A stretch of 11,425 nt of DNA from Candidatus Poribacteria bacterium (GTDB lineage Bacteria > Poribacteria > WGA-4E > WGA-3G): the NCBI GenBank assembly GCA_009845505.1, contig VXZL01000580.1, positions 1 through 11,425 of the forward strand. Direction: 5' to 3'. Below, one piece after another: positions 1 to 7,118 of this stretch. Numbering within the stretch: the stretch's first letter is position 1; each line of letters starts with the position of its first letter. Made by a program: the position numbers and the translations under genes. Below the pieces are notes generated by a model. That model was not told where the DNA came from and made no database searches. It was given only the letters and a program-made list of their open reading frames with translations.

Positions 1-11
1 GCTGAAAAATA

Positions 12-58
12 GCCAACCTTTTAAGAGGAATTATCAATTAGAATTGGTATTAGTTGGC
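12..58. repeat. Nested inverted repeat
   Basis: Outer arms GCCAAC (12-17) and GTTGGC (53-58) enclose an inner inverted repeat CAATT-AG-AATTG (35-46). The outer arms are only 6 bases with a 35-base loop, so this could be chance, an operator-like site, or part of the 3' end of a gene outside the window. There is no T-run after it, so it does not look like an intrinsic terminator. Confidence 0.25.
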
Positions 59-71
59 ACTTATTGATTGT

Positions 72-110
72 CTGAATCAGAATTTACAGGATTTACAAGA
101 TTACGATTAC
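72..110. repeat. Degenerate short tandem repeat (GATTTACAG type)
   Basis: After CTGAATCAG come two 9-base units, AATTTACAG (81-89) and GATTTACAA (90-98), then two copies of GATTAC (99-104 and 105-110). This matches a dispersed repeat I associate with intergenic DNA in Poribacteria-like and some other genomes, built from CTGAATCAGGATTTACAG-like units; that link is from memory. It ends five bases before the -35 box of the promoter at 115. Confidence 0.5.
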
Positions 111-114
111 CTCT

Positions 115-143
115 TTGACAGATAACTTTCTTTGTAGTATTAT
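115..143 (+). promoter_or_regulatory. Sigma70-type promoter for the membrane-protein gene
   Basis: The -35 box TTGACA (115-120) is a perfect consensus match, followed by exactly 17 bases and a -10 box TATTAT (138-143), five of six matches. Transcription would start near 150, leaving a leader of roughly 230 bases before the ATG at 383. It is the best promoter match in the window and the only plausible driver I see for that gene. Confidence 0.6.
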
Positions 144-292
144 CGATATATTTTTAAAAAGTTCATCAAAAGATATATGTGTCCATAGTTGCTCAATTTT
201 AACTTGCCAGGAACAGGCAATAAATTACCCTACTACAAACCAGCGAATTTGGACAGCGAAAACTGAACGACTTTGGTGTGTAACATTTTGTG

Positions 293-302
293 TGTTGCAA
301 CA
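293..302. promoter_or_regulatory. Perfect 10-base palindrome in the leader
   Basis: TGTTGCAACA is a perfect palindrome in the untranslated leader of the membrane-protein gene. The flanking TTTTGT (286-291) and the A-run after it can pair partly, giving an alternative small hairpin. It could be a repressor site or a weak RNA structure. Short palindromes also occur by chance in A+T-rich DNA. Confidence 0.2.
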
Positions 303-367
303 AAAAGGAAAATTCATTAGAATAAGGCTTAAGCAGTATTGGAAAGATCACACGTACACGCGCTGAT

Positions 368-373
368 GAGGTG
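368..373 (+). promoter_or_regulatory. Ribosome binding site deciding the start at 383
   Basis: GAGGTG lies nine bases before ATG 383. It overlaps the in-frame GTG at 371, which would otherwise be taken as the start four codons earlier. The good spacing favours ATG 383. Confidence 0.6.
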
Positions 374-382
374 AAACGGATA

Positions 383-2500
383 ATGAAAGTCGGTCAATTG
401 TCTATTGGATACATTACAGTCATTGTGCTGATGGTGCTACACCTTCTGCCGGTCTGGGGTTTCAAGTATTTCCCAACGCAGGATGGTGCGAGTCATATCT
501 ACAACTCTTATGTGGTGAAGGAGTATCATAATCACGAAAACTATCGACTCCGTGAAGTCTATGAACTCAACGCGACCATCTTTCCGAATTGGACATCCCA
601 CGCGCTGTTACTCGTGTTGTTGTACGTTTTCCCGCCCCTTGTTTGTGAAAAGATTGTACTTACGCTCTGCATCGGTCTCCTTCCGCTGTCGCTCTTTTAT
701 TTTCTCAATAGCATCGCAAAGAGAAATATAGTCTTCGGACTGCTTGGGTTTATCTTTGCCTACAACTACTTGCTCCACATGGGTTTTTACAACTTTGTCC
801 TCAGTATGTCCCTGTTTTTCTTTACGATGGGCTACTGGTGGAAAGTCAAAGATAAACTTGGGTTGACAAACATTATTGTCATATACCTATTGTCGTTGGT
901 GACCTATCTGACGCATTATCACTCTTATGCGTTGCTCATCATGTCATTGACCTTCTTCCCTCTCTTCTTATCGGCTTATGATGTGTTACATCGGGTATGG
1001 GGCAATCAGGAGACCTCACAGCCATTCATGCACCGACTTAAGGAAGGTGTAAGGAGGCACAAACCTACACTGACCTTCATAGGTAGCCTTACACCTGCTT
1101 ACTTTATCCTATTCTCCTACTACTTCTATCTTACCAACAACCACGGAGGTAACAGCAACCATAAAGGCTTTGAATGGGTAATGGACTACTTCTTCGGCAT
1201 GAAATCCTTGGTCTCTTTCCACGACGATCAAGTGCTCATCGGACGCGTGCTGCTGGTCTTTTTTGCCATTGTCCTTGTACTCACAGTTATCAATAGAATC
1301 TGGCAGTGGTATCAATTCCGAGCATCAGAGGCATGGAAAGAGACCGGCGAACGGCTCTGGACGCGTGCTGTGACACAGATGGATGGGTTTCTAATCATGT
1401 CAGTCGTTATCACTGCGATGTTTTTCATAGTCCCTTGGTCGGGTTACAGTGGCGGTTGGATAAACGATCGGTTCCATCTGTACATATTCCTTATCCTGAT
1501 TCCATTCTTTGCCGTCAACCTGCATAGATATACAAACTACGCGGTCGCAGGACTTATCATCGCGCTATCCTTATGGCATCTCGGTTACCACGTTCACACC
1601 TATCGTCTGTTGAACCGCGACATCGCCAATGCGCTCTCGTTGGAGGGTATGGACGAAAAGCATACGATTCTGATGAGTGAACCGGGGGAATGGGGTGGTT
1701 TTTCAGATTCGCTCGGTTTTGAACCGAAATACGTTGAACCCTTCGGTCACCTTGAGTGTTTATTGGCAGTGCATAAAGGCATCGCCTACCTCGACAACTA
1801 CGAGGCGGATACCGACCATTTTCCGCTACAGTATAAGGAAGAGGATAGGGATCAGAAATTTCCTGCTGACTATGCTATCATCTGGCGGACGGAATACGGC
1901 GATGTCAGCGGTCTGGAAGAGGAATATGACCTCATCGATTCCAACGACTACAACCGACTCTACCGCCGCAAGCGCGCGTCCCCCGATCCAGAGATTTGGG
2001 GGGGCGGCACCGTTGTCTCCTTTGACATGCAGCCCGAAGAGGGTCGGACAACACCGGGACACATTCCTGTGTATGTAGATACAACTTACACTGATGGAAA
2101 ATACGGTTGGCTAACGGTGTCGGCGCGTGAAGAATCACAAAACAAATTGGCGGTTGCACAACCTTATACAGATAGCATTTTGGGGCAAGAAGACGCAGTT
2201 TTCCGAGTCGCGCTTCCGAATGGCACCTACGAAGTGACATGCTATTTCAGCACAAATATAGTAGACGAAGCGGATAGAGCTGAACCGTTAGAGATAAACC
2301 TTATCGCGAATGGCGAGAAGCAGATTCAGCGATTGCGGGTTCCTGTTGGAAACGAGACGATTGATGGACGTTACAACATCACGATTACAGATGAACATTT
2401 AACGCAAGTGATATATACCCACAAAAAAAGCAGGTACCAAAGATGGGTTTGGAGCGGTTTTACGATTCAATCGAACAGTGCGCTGCCGCGCCAAAATTGA
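383..2500 (+). CDS. Polytopic membrane protein, GT-C glycosyltransferase-like, with C-terminal beta-sandwich-like domain
   Basis: The 705-residue product has about 11-12 hydrophobic membrane segments in its first ~410 residues. After the first segment comes an external loop with D34-G-A-S-H38, resembling the acidic loop motif of GT-C sugar transferases that use lipid-linked donors and of related YfhO/PTPS-related membrane proteins. A later loop carries WINDRFH before another segment. Residues ~410-535 form a soluble region. Residues ~544-700 look like a galactose-binding or malectin-like beta-sandwich: the FDM...PGHIPV...YGW opening and FRVALPNGTYEV core resemble the N-terminal domain of rhamnogalacturonan acetylesterase-like proteins. 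A role in adding sugar to a surface or secreted polymer is inferred; no substrate can be named. The start is ATG 383, not GTG 371, because GAGGTG precedes it. A run of seven G (1998-2004) lies just before the C-terminal domain. Confidence 0.75.
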   Translation: MKVGQLSIGYITVIVLMVLHLLPVWGFKYFPTQDGASHIYNSYVVKEYHNHENYRLREVYELNATIFPNWTSHALLLVLLYVFPPLVCEKIVLTLCIGLLPLSLFYFLNSIAKRNIVFGLLGFIFAYNYLLHMGFYNFVLSMSLFFFTMGYWWKVKDKLGLTNIIVIYLLSLVTYLTHYHSYALLIMSLTFFPLFLSAYDVLHRVWGNQETSQPFMHRLKEGVRRHKPTLTFIGSLTPAYFILFSYYFYLTNNHGGNSNHKGFEWVMDYFFGMKSLVSFHDDQVLIGRVLLVFFAIVLVLTVINRIWQWYQFRASEAWKETGERLWTRAVTQMDGFLIMSVVITAMFFIVPWSGYSGGWINDRFHLYIFLILIPFFAVNLHRYTNYAVAGLIIALSLWHLGYHVHTYRLLNRDIANALSLEGMDEKHTILMSEPGEWGGFSDSLGFEPKYVEPFGHLECLLAVHKGIAYLDNYEADTDHFPLQYKEEDRDQKFPADYAIIWRTEYGDVSGLEEEYDLIDSNDYNRLYRRKRASPDPEIWGGGTVVSFDMQPEEGRTTPGHIPVYVDTTYTDGKYGWLTVSAREESQNKLAVAQPYTDSILGQEDAVFRVALPNGTYEVTCYFSTNIVDEADRAEPLEINLIANGEKQIQRLRVPVGNETIDGRYNITITDEHLTQVIYTHKKSRYQRWVWSGFTIQSNSALPRQN

Positions 2501-2510
2501 ACGAGAGCAA

Positions 2511-3200
2511 TCAATATCTCTCCAATACATCCAGACAAGATTTCAAGCGACGGTCGTGATCCGCGAATTGTTTTAGCCACTCAACAACTGTTTTGCCATC
2601 GGAGAGTCTCGCTTTCAAATCTGCGCCATATTCTACAAGATACCGCGTCGTTTCTACATGCCCATGACCGGCTGCGCAGTATAGTGGAAAATGTCCATGC
2701 TCTGATGTTACATTGACATCCGCACCACTACTGACTAACTGTTCTACAATTTCCAAGTCCCCGTTTCGAGTCGCGTGGTGTAAAGCTGTATCGCCACGAG
2801 CGTAACGCTCTTGAACTAACTTTGCGTTGTCCCGAAGCATTGCATTGACGCGCTGCACATTGGCTAAGAAAACGGCGTATATGAACTGACGTGCCGTTTC
2901 ACTCAATGGTTTGGCATGCGCATCCAAACCCCCATACGCAACGAGCAGTAATACGACTTCCTTATTGTCCGGTACTTCTCCGGCATAGTGAATCACATAG
3001 CCATCATGCGCTGCCAAATCAGCACCAGCGTCTATTAGATATTTCACAACATCATAATGCCGTCTTAATCCGGCATGAAATATAGGACGCCATTCGTATT
3101 GATCGTCCTGATTAACTGACAGCGGTTCCTGCTCAACGATTTTCTTCACTAAATCGAGGTCGCCGCTTGCTGCAGCGTCATGAATTGAACCGAGTTGCAT
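2511..3200 (-). CDS. Ankyrin-repeat protein
   Basis: The 229-residue protein is almost entirely ankyrin repeats. I count about six: residues 3-34, 36-66, a poorer unit at 67-98, another weak one at 104-135, then two good units at 136-167 (GDTALHHA, VSSGADVN) and 168-200 (FPLYCAAGHGH, YGADLKA), with a partial cap to 229. There is no signal peptide or membrane segment, so it is probably cytosolic unless exported by a dedicated system. Ankyrin domains bind proteins and have no catalytic role of their own; the partner is unknown. AGAGGAG sits seven bases before the ATG. Its stop is only 10 bases from the stop of the convergent membrane-protein gene. It may have its own promoter, since a repeat of about 50 bases separates it from the upstream APH gene. 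Confidence 0.9.
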   Translation of the reverse strand: MQLGSIHDAAASGDLDLVKKIVEQEPLSVNQDDQYEWRPIFHAGLRRHYDVVKYLIDAGADLAAHDGYVIHYAGEVPDNKEVVLLLVAYGGLDAHAKPLSETARQFIYAVFLANVQRVNAMLRDNAKLVQERYARGDTALHHATRNGDLEIVEQLVSSGADVNVTSEHGHFPLYCAAGHGHVETTRYLVEYGADLKARLSDGKTVVEWLKQFADHDRRLKSCLDVLERY

Positions 3201-3270
3201 ATCTATTCTCCTCTGTTAGGTTAATTGTGTTTCCAACAATATCGTAAAGTCGAAAAATATGTGAACACTT

Positions 3271-3320
3271 GTAGCACAAACTGAAGGCTGGAGGACCCGC
3301 AAACTAACAGTTTGCGCTAC
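3271..3320. repeat. Nested inverted repeat, dispersed-element-like hairpin
   Basis: The left arm GTAGCACAAACTG (3271-3283) pairs with the right arm CAGTTTGCGCTAC (3308-3320) at 12 of 13 positions. The right arm also pairs with an inner copy: GCAAACT (3299-3305), loop AAC, AGTTTGC (3309-3315), a perfect 7-base stem. Two mutually exclusive hairpins are therefore possible. The motif resembles a repeat I recall as common between genes in Poribacteria-type genomes. It lies between two minus-strand genes and could attenuate or stabilise the transcript, but there is no T-run to make it a classic terminator. Confidence 0.6.
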
Positions 3321-3407
3321 GATAGGAGTGTCCAAACAATTATAGGATTCACTATAAATGTGAGGTGTCCATCTTTCGCCTGATCTATCGAAATCGTGTG
3401 AGTTGAC

Positions 3408-4280
3408 TCATGGTGTCCATAACGCGTCAATCTTTCCCATGATTGACGCTACTTTTTCCTGTTGATTGTGTTCGAGAACATAGAGTAAATCCGGAAATGG
3501 GGCGGTCCGGCGGTAAAAAGCGCAGCGAGAATGCCATCCATCGTCAATAATGCCATCGTAGTAAGCAGTCAAACCGCCAACATCTTCTGCCGGATCACCA
3601 ACTGTGCAAGATCCCCAATCAATAATCCCAGTAACGGTTTCCGTATCGACATCAACCAGAATGTTGTGTGAATAAAAGTCTTGGTGAATAAAAACGGGGG
3701 TGAAGGAAAAGATAGAGGGATTTGCCATTACCTGCTCGAAATAGGTAGTAATTTCTTCTTGCTGTCGGTGAGTAAGCCTTGGAAAGATGCAGGTTCGTAT
3801 TTTTCCCCACATCTTGGTTATCCCTTCCCGCCACGTCTGTGATGTCGTATAAACATCGGATTCAAATAAGTCTTGCACACGGTCTATAGGAAAACGATGC
3901 AGCGCGGTGAGAAAATCTCCTAACGGCGGTTGCCACCACGTTGCTGATTGGACTTGCGGTGAACACTGATTCAGTGGCGTTCCGTTAATAAAGGCATATC
4001 CACCAAACACGAATGGATAATATTGCGTGGGTTGCCCGTGGTAGAGATACTGCGGAATAGGCAAGGGAACAGTAGGGGCAAGTTCGGTTAGTAAACGCAT
4101 CTCACGTACCAAGCCGCGCGCTGCAACCTGATGTTTAGGGAAGCGAAAAACTATCCGCTGGTTGACCAGAAACGTTCGATTCGCCCAACCTTCATAGAGC
4201 GGCTCCCATGTTTCAATCGGCAACTGTGGGAAGTTTTCAATAATTGCTGCGTGGTAGTTTTTCTCAGTCAGTTGGAGCAT
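3408..4280 (-). CDS. Aminoglycoside phosphotransferase (APH)-family protein
   Basis: The 290 residues match the usual length of this kinase-like family. Seen in order: an N-terminal nucleotide-binding lobe with EGWANRTFLV (30-39) and FRFPK (45-49); the catalytic loop H199-Q-D201-FYSH-N206, with D201 the expected base and N206 a metal ligand; and D221-W-G-S-CTV-GDP (228-230) with D233, the DFG-equivalent metal site. All catalytic residues are present, so it should be an active ATP-dependent small-molecule kinase. The substrate is unknown: family members act on antibiotics, choline, homoserine, sugars and others. It is the last gene of a minus-strand run, 56 bases after the interrupted methyltransferase. 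The stop overlaps a small palindrome TGAGTTGACTCA (3399-3410). The purine-rich GGAAGA before the start is spaced very tightly, so initiation may depend on coupling. Confidence 0.85.
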   Translation of the reverse strand: MLQLTEKNYHAAIIENFPQLPIETWEPLYEGWANRTFLVNQRIVFRFPKHQVAARGLVREMRLLTELAPTVPLPIPQYLYHGQPTQYYPFVFGGYAFINGTPLNQCSPQVQSATWWQPPLGDFLTALHRFPIDRVQDLFESDVYTTSQTWREGITKMWGKIRTCIFPRLTHRQQEEITTYFEQVMANPSIFSFTPVFIHQDFYSHNILVDVDTETVTGIIDWGSCTVGDPAEDVGGLTAYYDGIIDDGWHSRCAFYRRTAPFPDLLYVLEHNQQEKVASIMGKIDALWTP

Positions 4281-4336
4281 ATTCTTCCATTATCAGTATC
4301 AAGCCAATATGTTAGGTGGACGAGTAATCCCTTGTT

Positions 4337-5131
4337 TCATGCCAATGGTTTCCCCCAAGTAACTCTTGCTTCTAATTGGAAACTGAGGCATCCTTCATCA
4401 TCAACAAAATCAGATAATACATGCGATAGTTCTGCATCAAAGGCTCTGACGTTTTCTTTACCCATGTGTTCTTTGGACATGCTTTCTCTCGAATGAAAAG
4501 ACTGAACATAGTCTGCAAGCGGTTGCGAGAAACCGACCGGTGTTGTCCGCTTATCGCCAATCACGTGTAGATGTTCTCTATCCACGAGTTCTTGAATCAA
4601 GTCAATTTGTTCATGGTGTCTGTTGGTGGAATACTTGTGAATGAGTGAAAGTTCTGCATCCCCCCAAGGCGATCTAACAGGACGGTCTCCATCAATGATG
4701 ACGAGATAACCATCTGCTGTCAGCACTTCCTTGAACCTTGGGAAAACTACGCGCTACTCCATCCAATGAATACTGGCTCCTGCCGTTATCATATTGTAGG
4801 GTGGATATAACTTCACTGTCTCAGCAGGGCCACGAATCCATCGGAGGTTGGGATGATCTCCATTAACGAGTAACTTCCCGACTCGGATCATCTCTTGTGA
4901 GAAGTCAACCGCATCAACGCCGTCTACGTGATTGACGAGTGCTCGTGCTATCTTTCCAGTACCACATCCGACATCAAGAACTTTTCCCCGCGATTCCCCG
5001 AGCAAATTGAGGAGTATCTGATATATCTCCTCTGGATACGGGGGTCGCAGCTCATAAGTTTCTGCCAAACTTCGGTGCTTGAATCGGGAGGCGTAATCGT
5101 CCCAGTATTGTCGAGGTCTTGTGATTTCCAT
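4337..5131 (-). pseudogene. Class I SAM-dependent methyltransferase interrupted by one in-frame TAG
   Basis: A 264-codon frame encodes a class I methyltransferase except that codon 126 (4756-4754) is TAG. Before it lies a full SAM-binding region: VLDVGCGTGK (51-60), the acidic GVDAVDFS strand (71-78) and AGASIHWME (117-125). After it the same frame continues with RVVFPRF and LTADGYLVIIDGD, the expected next strand, and runs to a TGA. Relatives usually read HWMDW or similar at this point, so a TGG-to-TAG change is the simplest explanation; that comparison is from memory. The start is ATG 5131, four bases after the stop of the GNAT gene; an earlier in-frame start at 5167 would overlap that gene and adds unfamiliar residues. 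No strong ribosome site is seen, so translation is probably coupled. It could be a dead gene, a sequencing error, or a read-through gene. The methyl acceptor is unknown. Confidence 0.8.
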
Positions 5132-5135
5132 ATTT

Positions 5136-5996
5136 TTAGATGGGCAAAAAATCCAATTCCAACGCATCCCCTATAGGCACATAACCGATTTTGGTGTAGA
5201 TGCTATTGGAAGTCGGGTTTGATAAATCGGTATATAGGCTGCAAAAGGAATAGCCATCCGAAAGGAGTTTCTTTGTTAGCAACAAAACGCACGAAGTCGC
5301 GTATCCTTTACCGCGGTGCTCAGGTGGCGTGTACACGAGACCGATTGTTGTTCCGTTTCTCATTGGACGGGACACGCCAGCAATAGACACGGGACCCTCG
5401 TTATCCCATACGTATAGTTGTTGATCCGTGATAAGTTTCTCAGTGCGACTTTTAGCACTCTCAAGACTGACGGGTTCCCCTATCGCTTCCGACAGACCGA
5501 CAATCCATCGCGCCATGAGCGGATCATCGTCTGGACGTGCGAAACGCATCTGTCCCGGTGAAAGCGGGAGATCCGCGACGGTTCTCGCTTCAAATACACG
5601 CATGCGCTTGCTGAGCCTCACCGATACGCCAGACCTGCCTTCAATCCAACCATCAGCAAAGGCTTGGGCTTCTGTTGCTGGTCCAACAACTCCCGGTATT
5701 TGCATGTTAATTTCACGCAGGTGACGCACAAGATGAACCACAGCAACTGGGATATCTGTGTCAATTTTGCTCAAGATGATTCGCTTAGGTGGTGTCATTA
5801 CTGCGACTCCCACGACTTGCCCTTGTTCCAAAATACTTAATAAAACGGGTAACTCAGAGGTGTAGTAGTATGGGTCTTCAGCGAGTCTATAGGCTAAACC
5901 GATCGGCAGATTGTTTTCACACTCATTTTGTTCCAGATAGATACCTGAAAGTGAAATAAGTTCGCTTGCGTGGGGGTGGGACCGTATTTCGATCAC
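5136..5996 (-). CDS. GNAT-family N-acetyltransferase, probably tandem GNAT
   Basis: The 286-residue protein has a clear C-terminal GNAT domain (~148-286). Motif A reads VYTPPEHR228-G-K-G231-Y-A233, the R-x-x-G-x-A acetyl-CoA loop. Motif B is LYTDLSNPTSNSIYTKIGY (254-272), with the Asn and Tyr usual in this superfamily. The N-terminal half (~1-140) has LLSILEQGQVVGVAVMTPP, a strand pair like a degenerate GNAT fold, so a two-domain arrangement is likely. The acceptor amine is unknown. The start is GTG 5996, with AAAGGAA ten bases upstream. It begins 28 bases after the DUF4037 gene and is followed four bases later by the methyltransferase start, so the genes are almost certainly co-transcribed. 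Confidence 0.88.
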   Translation of the reverse strand: MIEIRSHPHASELISLSGIYLEQNECENNLPIGLAYRLAEDPYYYTSELPVLLSILEQGQVVGVAVMTPPKRIILSKIDTDIPVAVVHLVRHLREINMQIPGVVGPATEAQAFADGWIEGRSGVSVRLSKRMRVFEARTVADLPLSPGQMRFARPDDDPLMARWIVGLSEAIGEPVSLESAKSRTEKLITDQQLYVWDNEGPVSIAGVSRPMRNGTTIGLVYTPPEHRGKGYATSCVLLLTKKLLSDGYSFCSLYTDLSNPTSNSIYTKIGYVPIGDALELDFLPI

Positions 5997-6024
5997 CGTT
6001 TCTCGTTTCCTTTCGTCATTTCAG

Positions 6025-7023
6025 TTACCATACATACAAATGGGGCTCTTCTTCCCGAATCAACTCTTTCACCTGAGCCGATTCGATTTGCAGGGCAACT
6101 ACTTGGCTGCCCATGAAATTGCGCCATTCTGTATCGGGAAGTAAATCCATTTTGTAAAGAATCTCCCGAATTGATTGACAGATGTTGTGGATGATCTCGC
6201 CGCGCGCTTTATGATTGTTTGCTGATTCGAGTTTCTTGAGAGACGGTCCTATAATGTCTACCCATTTCGGGAGACTTTGTGCCTGCCAGTGCAGCCATTT
6301 CCAATATACTGGAAAACGTTTATTGAGTAGACACAAAAGTCTTAACGTGCATTCGACAAAAGCTCCTTGTCCGATGAGTAAACCTATACCATCACCGCGT
6401 TTCGCTAAACGATAGCTCGAATTGTAGTCGCCATTGTGCCAAATTCCCCATAGATCACTTGCGACCTTCCACCTCCAGATGTCTGCAGGGTAGTATGCCT
6501 TTTGGAAAGCGGATATGCGTTCGCTGAGGGCGTTAGAAGGGTCATAGAGCACAAAACCAGACGACGCGTAGTAGAGGTTGTTGTCATCAGCGGCAGCCCA
6601 TTCCTCGATCGTCACCGGCGGGTAGGCAGATTCGTGAAAATCACGATAGACTGCGTCGATAGTGCTTATCTGTATCGTCCGAGGTTGCAATTTGGTAGTG
6701 TCAATTCCTAAAAACGTATCTGGAATAGCCGCTTCCAGAGCCTGAGAAATAGAAGAACCATATTCCGCGATATCCTGTGCCGATAACAGTAGTTGGCACT
6801 TGTTTGGTCCCCAGTCATGATCGCGTGACAGTTCGTCATCGGCACCAAGAACATCAGATCCTAATCCGATGACTCCAGCACTGAGACGGGGCAGGACATC
6901 CGGAAAGCTTTCTTTTAAGATGGGTAGAAAGACTTCATCAAATAAAATTTGACAGTATACGTGCCCCTTCAGCGGTAACTCATAGTTTTTAGGATTGAGT
7001 TGCGAAGGGTCTTGTTCCTTCAT
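6025..7023 (-). CDS. DUF4037 protein, nucleotidyltransferase-like
   Basis: The 332 residues carry the DUF4037 signature G55-S56-DVLGADDELSRDHDWG (to residue 72). It resembles the active site of the polymerase-beta nucleotidyltransferase fold: a GS turn followed by a D-x-D metal pair (D68, D70). The C-terminal half is helical with Trp-rich segments (YYPADIWRWKVASDLWGIW, 177-195; YWKWLHWQ, 240-247), like the helical half of antibiotic nucleotidyltransferases. The family is uncharacterised as far as I know, so nucleotidyl transfer is an inference from the motif. The ATG has AGAGG six bases upstream. It is the first gene of a tight minus-strand set (DUF4037, GNAT, methyltransferase, APH) and begins 95 bases after the dehydrogenase, so it may have its own promoter. 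Confidence 0.82.
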   Translation of the reverse strand: MKEQDPSQLNPKNYELPLKGHVYCQILFDEVFLPILKESFPDVLPRLSAGVIGLGSDVLGADDELSRDHDWGPNKCQLLLSAQDIAEYGSSISQALEAAIPDTFLGIDTTKLQPRTIQISTIDAVYRDFHESAYPPVTIEEWAAADDNNLYYASSGFVLYDPSNALSERISAFQKAYYPADIWRWKVASDLWGIWHNGDYNSSYRLAKRGDGIGLLIGQGAFVECTLRLLCLLNKRFPVYWKWLHWQAQSLPKWVDIIGPSLKKLESANNHKARGEIIHNICQSIREILYKMDLLPDTEWRNFMGSQVVALQIESAQVKELIREEEPHLYVW

Positions 7024-7118
7024 CAGCCACCTCTTAGATAATACGACGGTTTTATTTTTCTAATGACCTTACGCAAAATTGTAACGTATACTGATGAACC
7101 ACTGGCAAGGTTTCAACC

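Larger units (their letters stand above)
1..382. other. Non-coding 5' region and long leader
   Basis: I see no convincing gene here. The only open frame of note starts at a TTG (115) that is itself the -35 box of a promoter, has no ribosome binding site, and encodes a low-complexity, Cys-rich product unlike any family I know. The stretch is clearly more A+T-rich than the genes. It holds an inverted repeat (12-58), a degenerate tandem repeat (72-110), a strong sigma70-like promoter (115-143) and a leader of roughly 230 bases before the membrane-protein start, with a 10-base palindrome at 293-302. Confidence 0.6.

Noticed and set aside
115..366. Open frame of 83 codons on the plus strand upstream of the membrane-protein gene
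   Set aside because: It starts at a TTG that is the -35 box of a promoter, lacks a ribosome site, and its product has no recognisable motif.
1677..2240. Overlapping frames on both strands within the membrane-protein gene
   Set aside because: Shadows of the 705-residue frame; low-complexity Thr/Arg-rich or Cys/Arg-rich products with no motifs.
3339..3344. Perfect TATAAT on the minus strand upstream of the ankyrin gene
   Set aside because: No acceptable -35 box at 16-18 bases and no extended -10 TG, so it is not supported as a promoter.
3408..4280. Confident naming of the APH gene as an antibiotic-resistance gene
   Set aside because: Only general family motifs are present; substrates vary widely and nothing in the sequence fixes one.
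4754..4756. Pyrrolysine-encoding TAG
   Set aside because: Pyrrolysine is known from methylamine methyltransferases, which are unrelated to this SAM-binding enzyme, and no SECIS- or PYLIS-like claim can be supported.
4337..5131. Two separate methyltransferase-related genes
   Set aside because: The two pieces share one frame, and the codons between them continue family sequence, so it is one gene with a nonsense codon.
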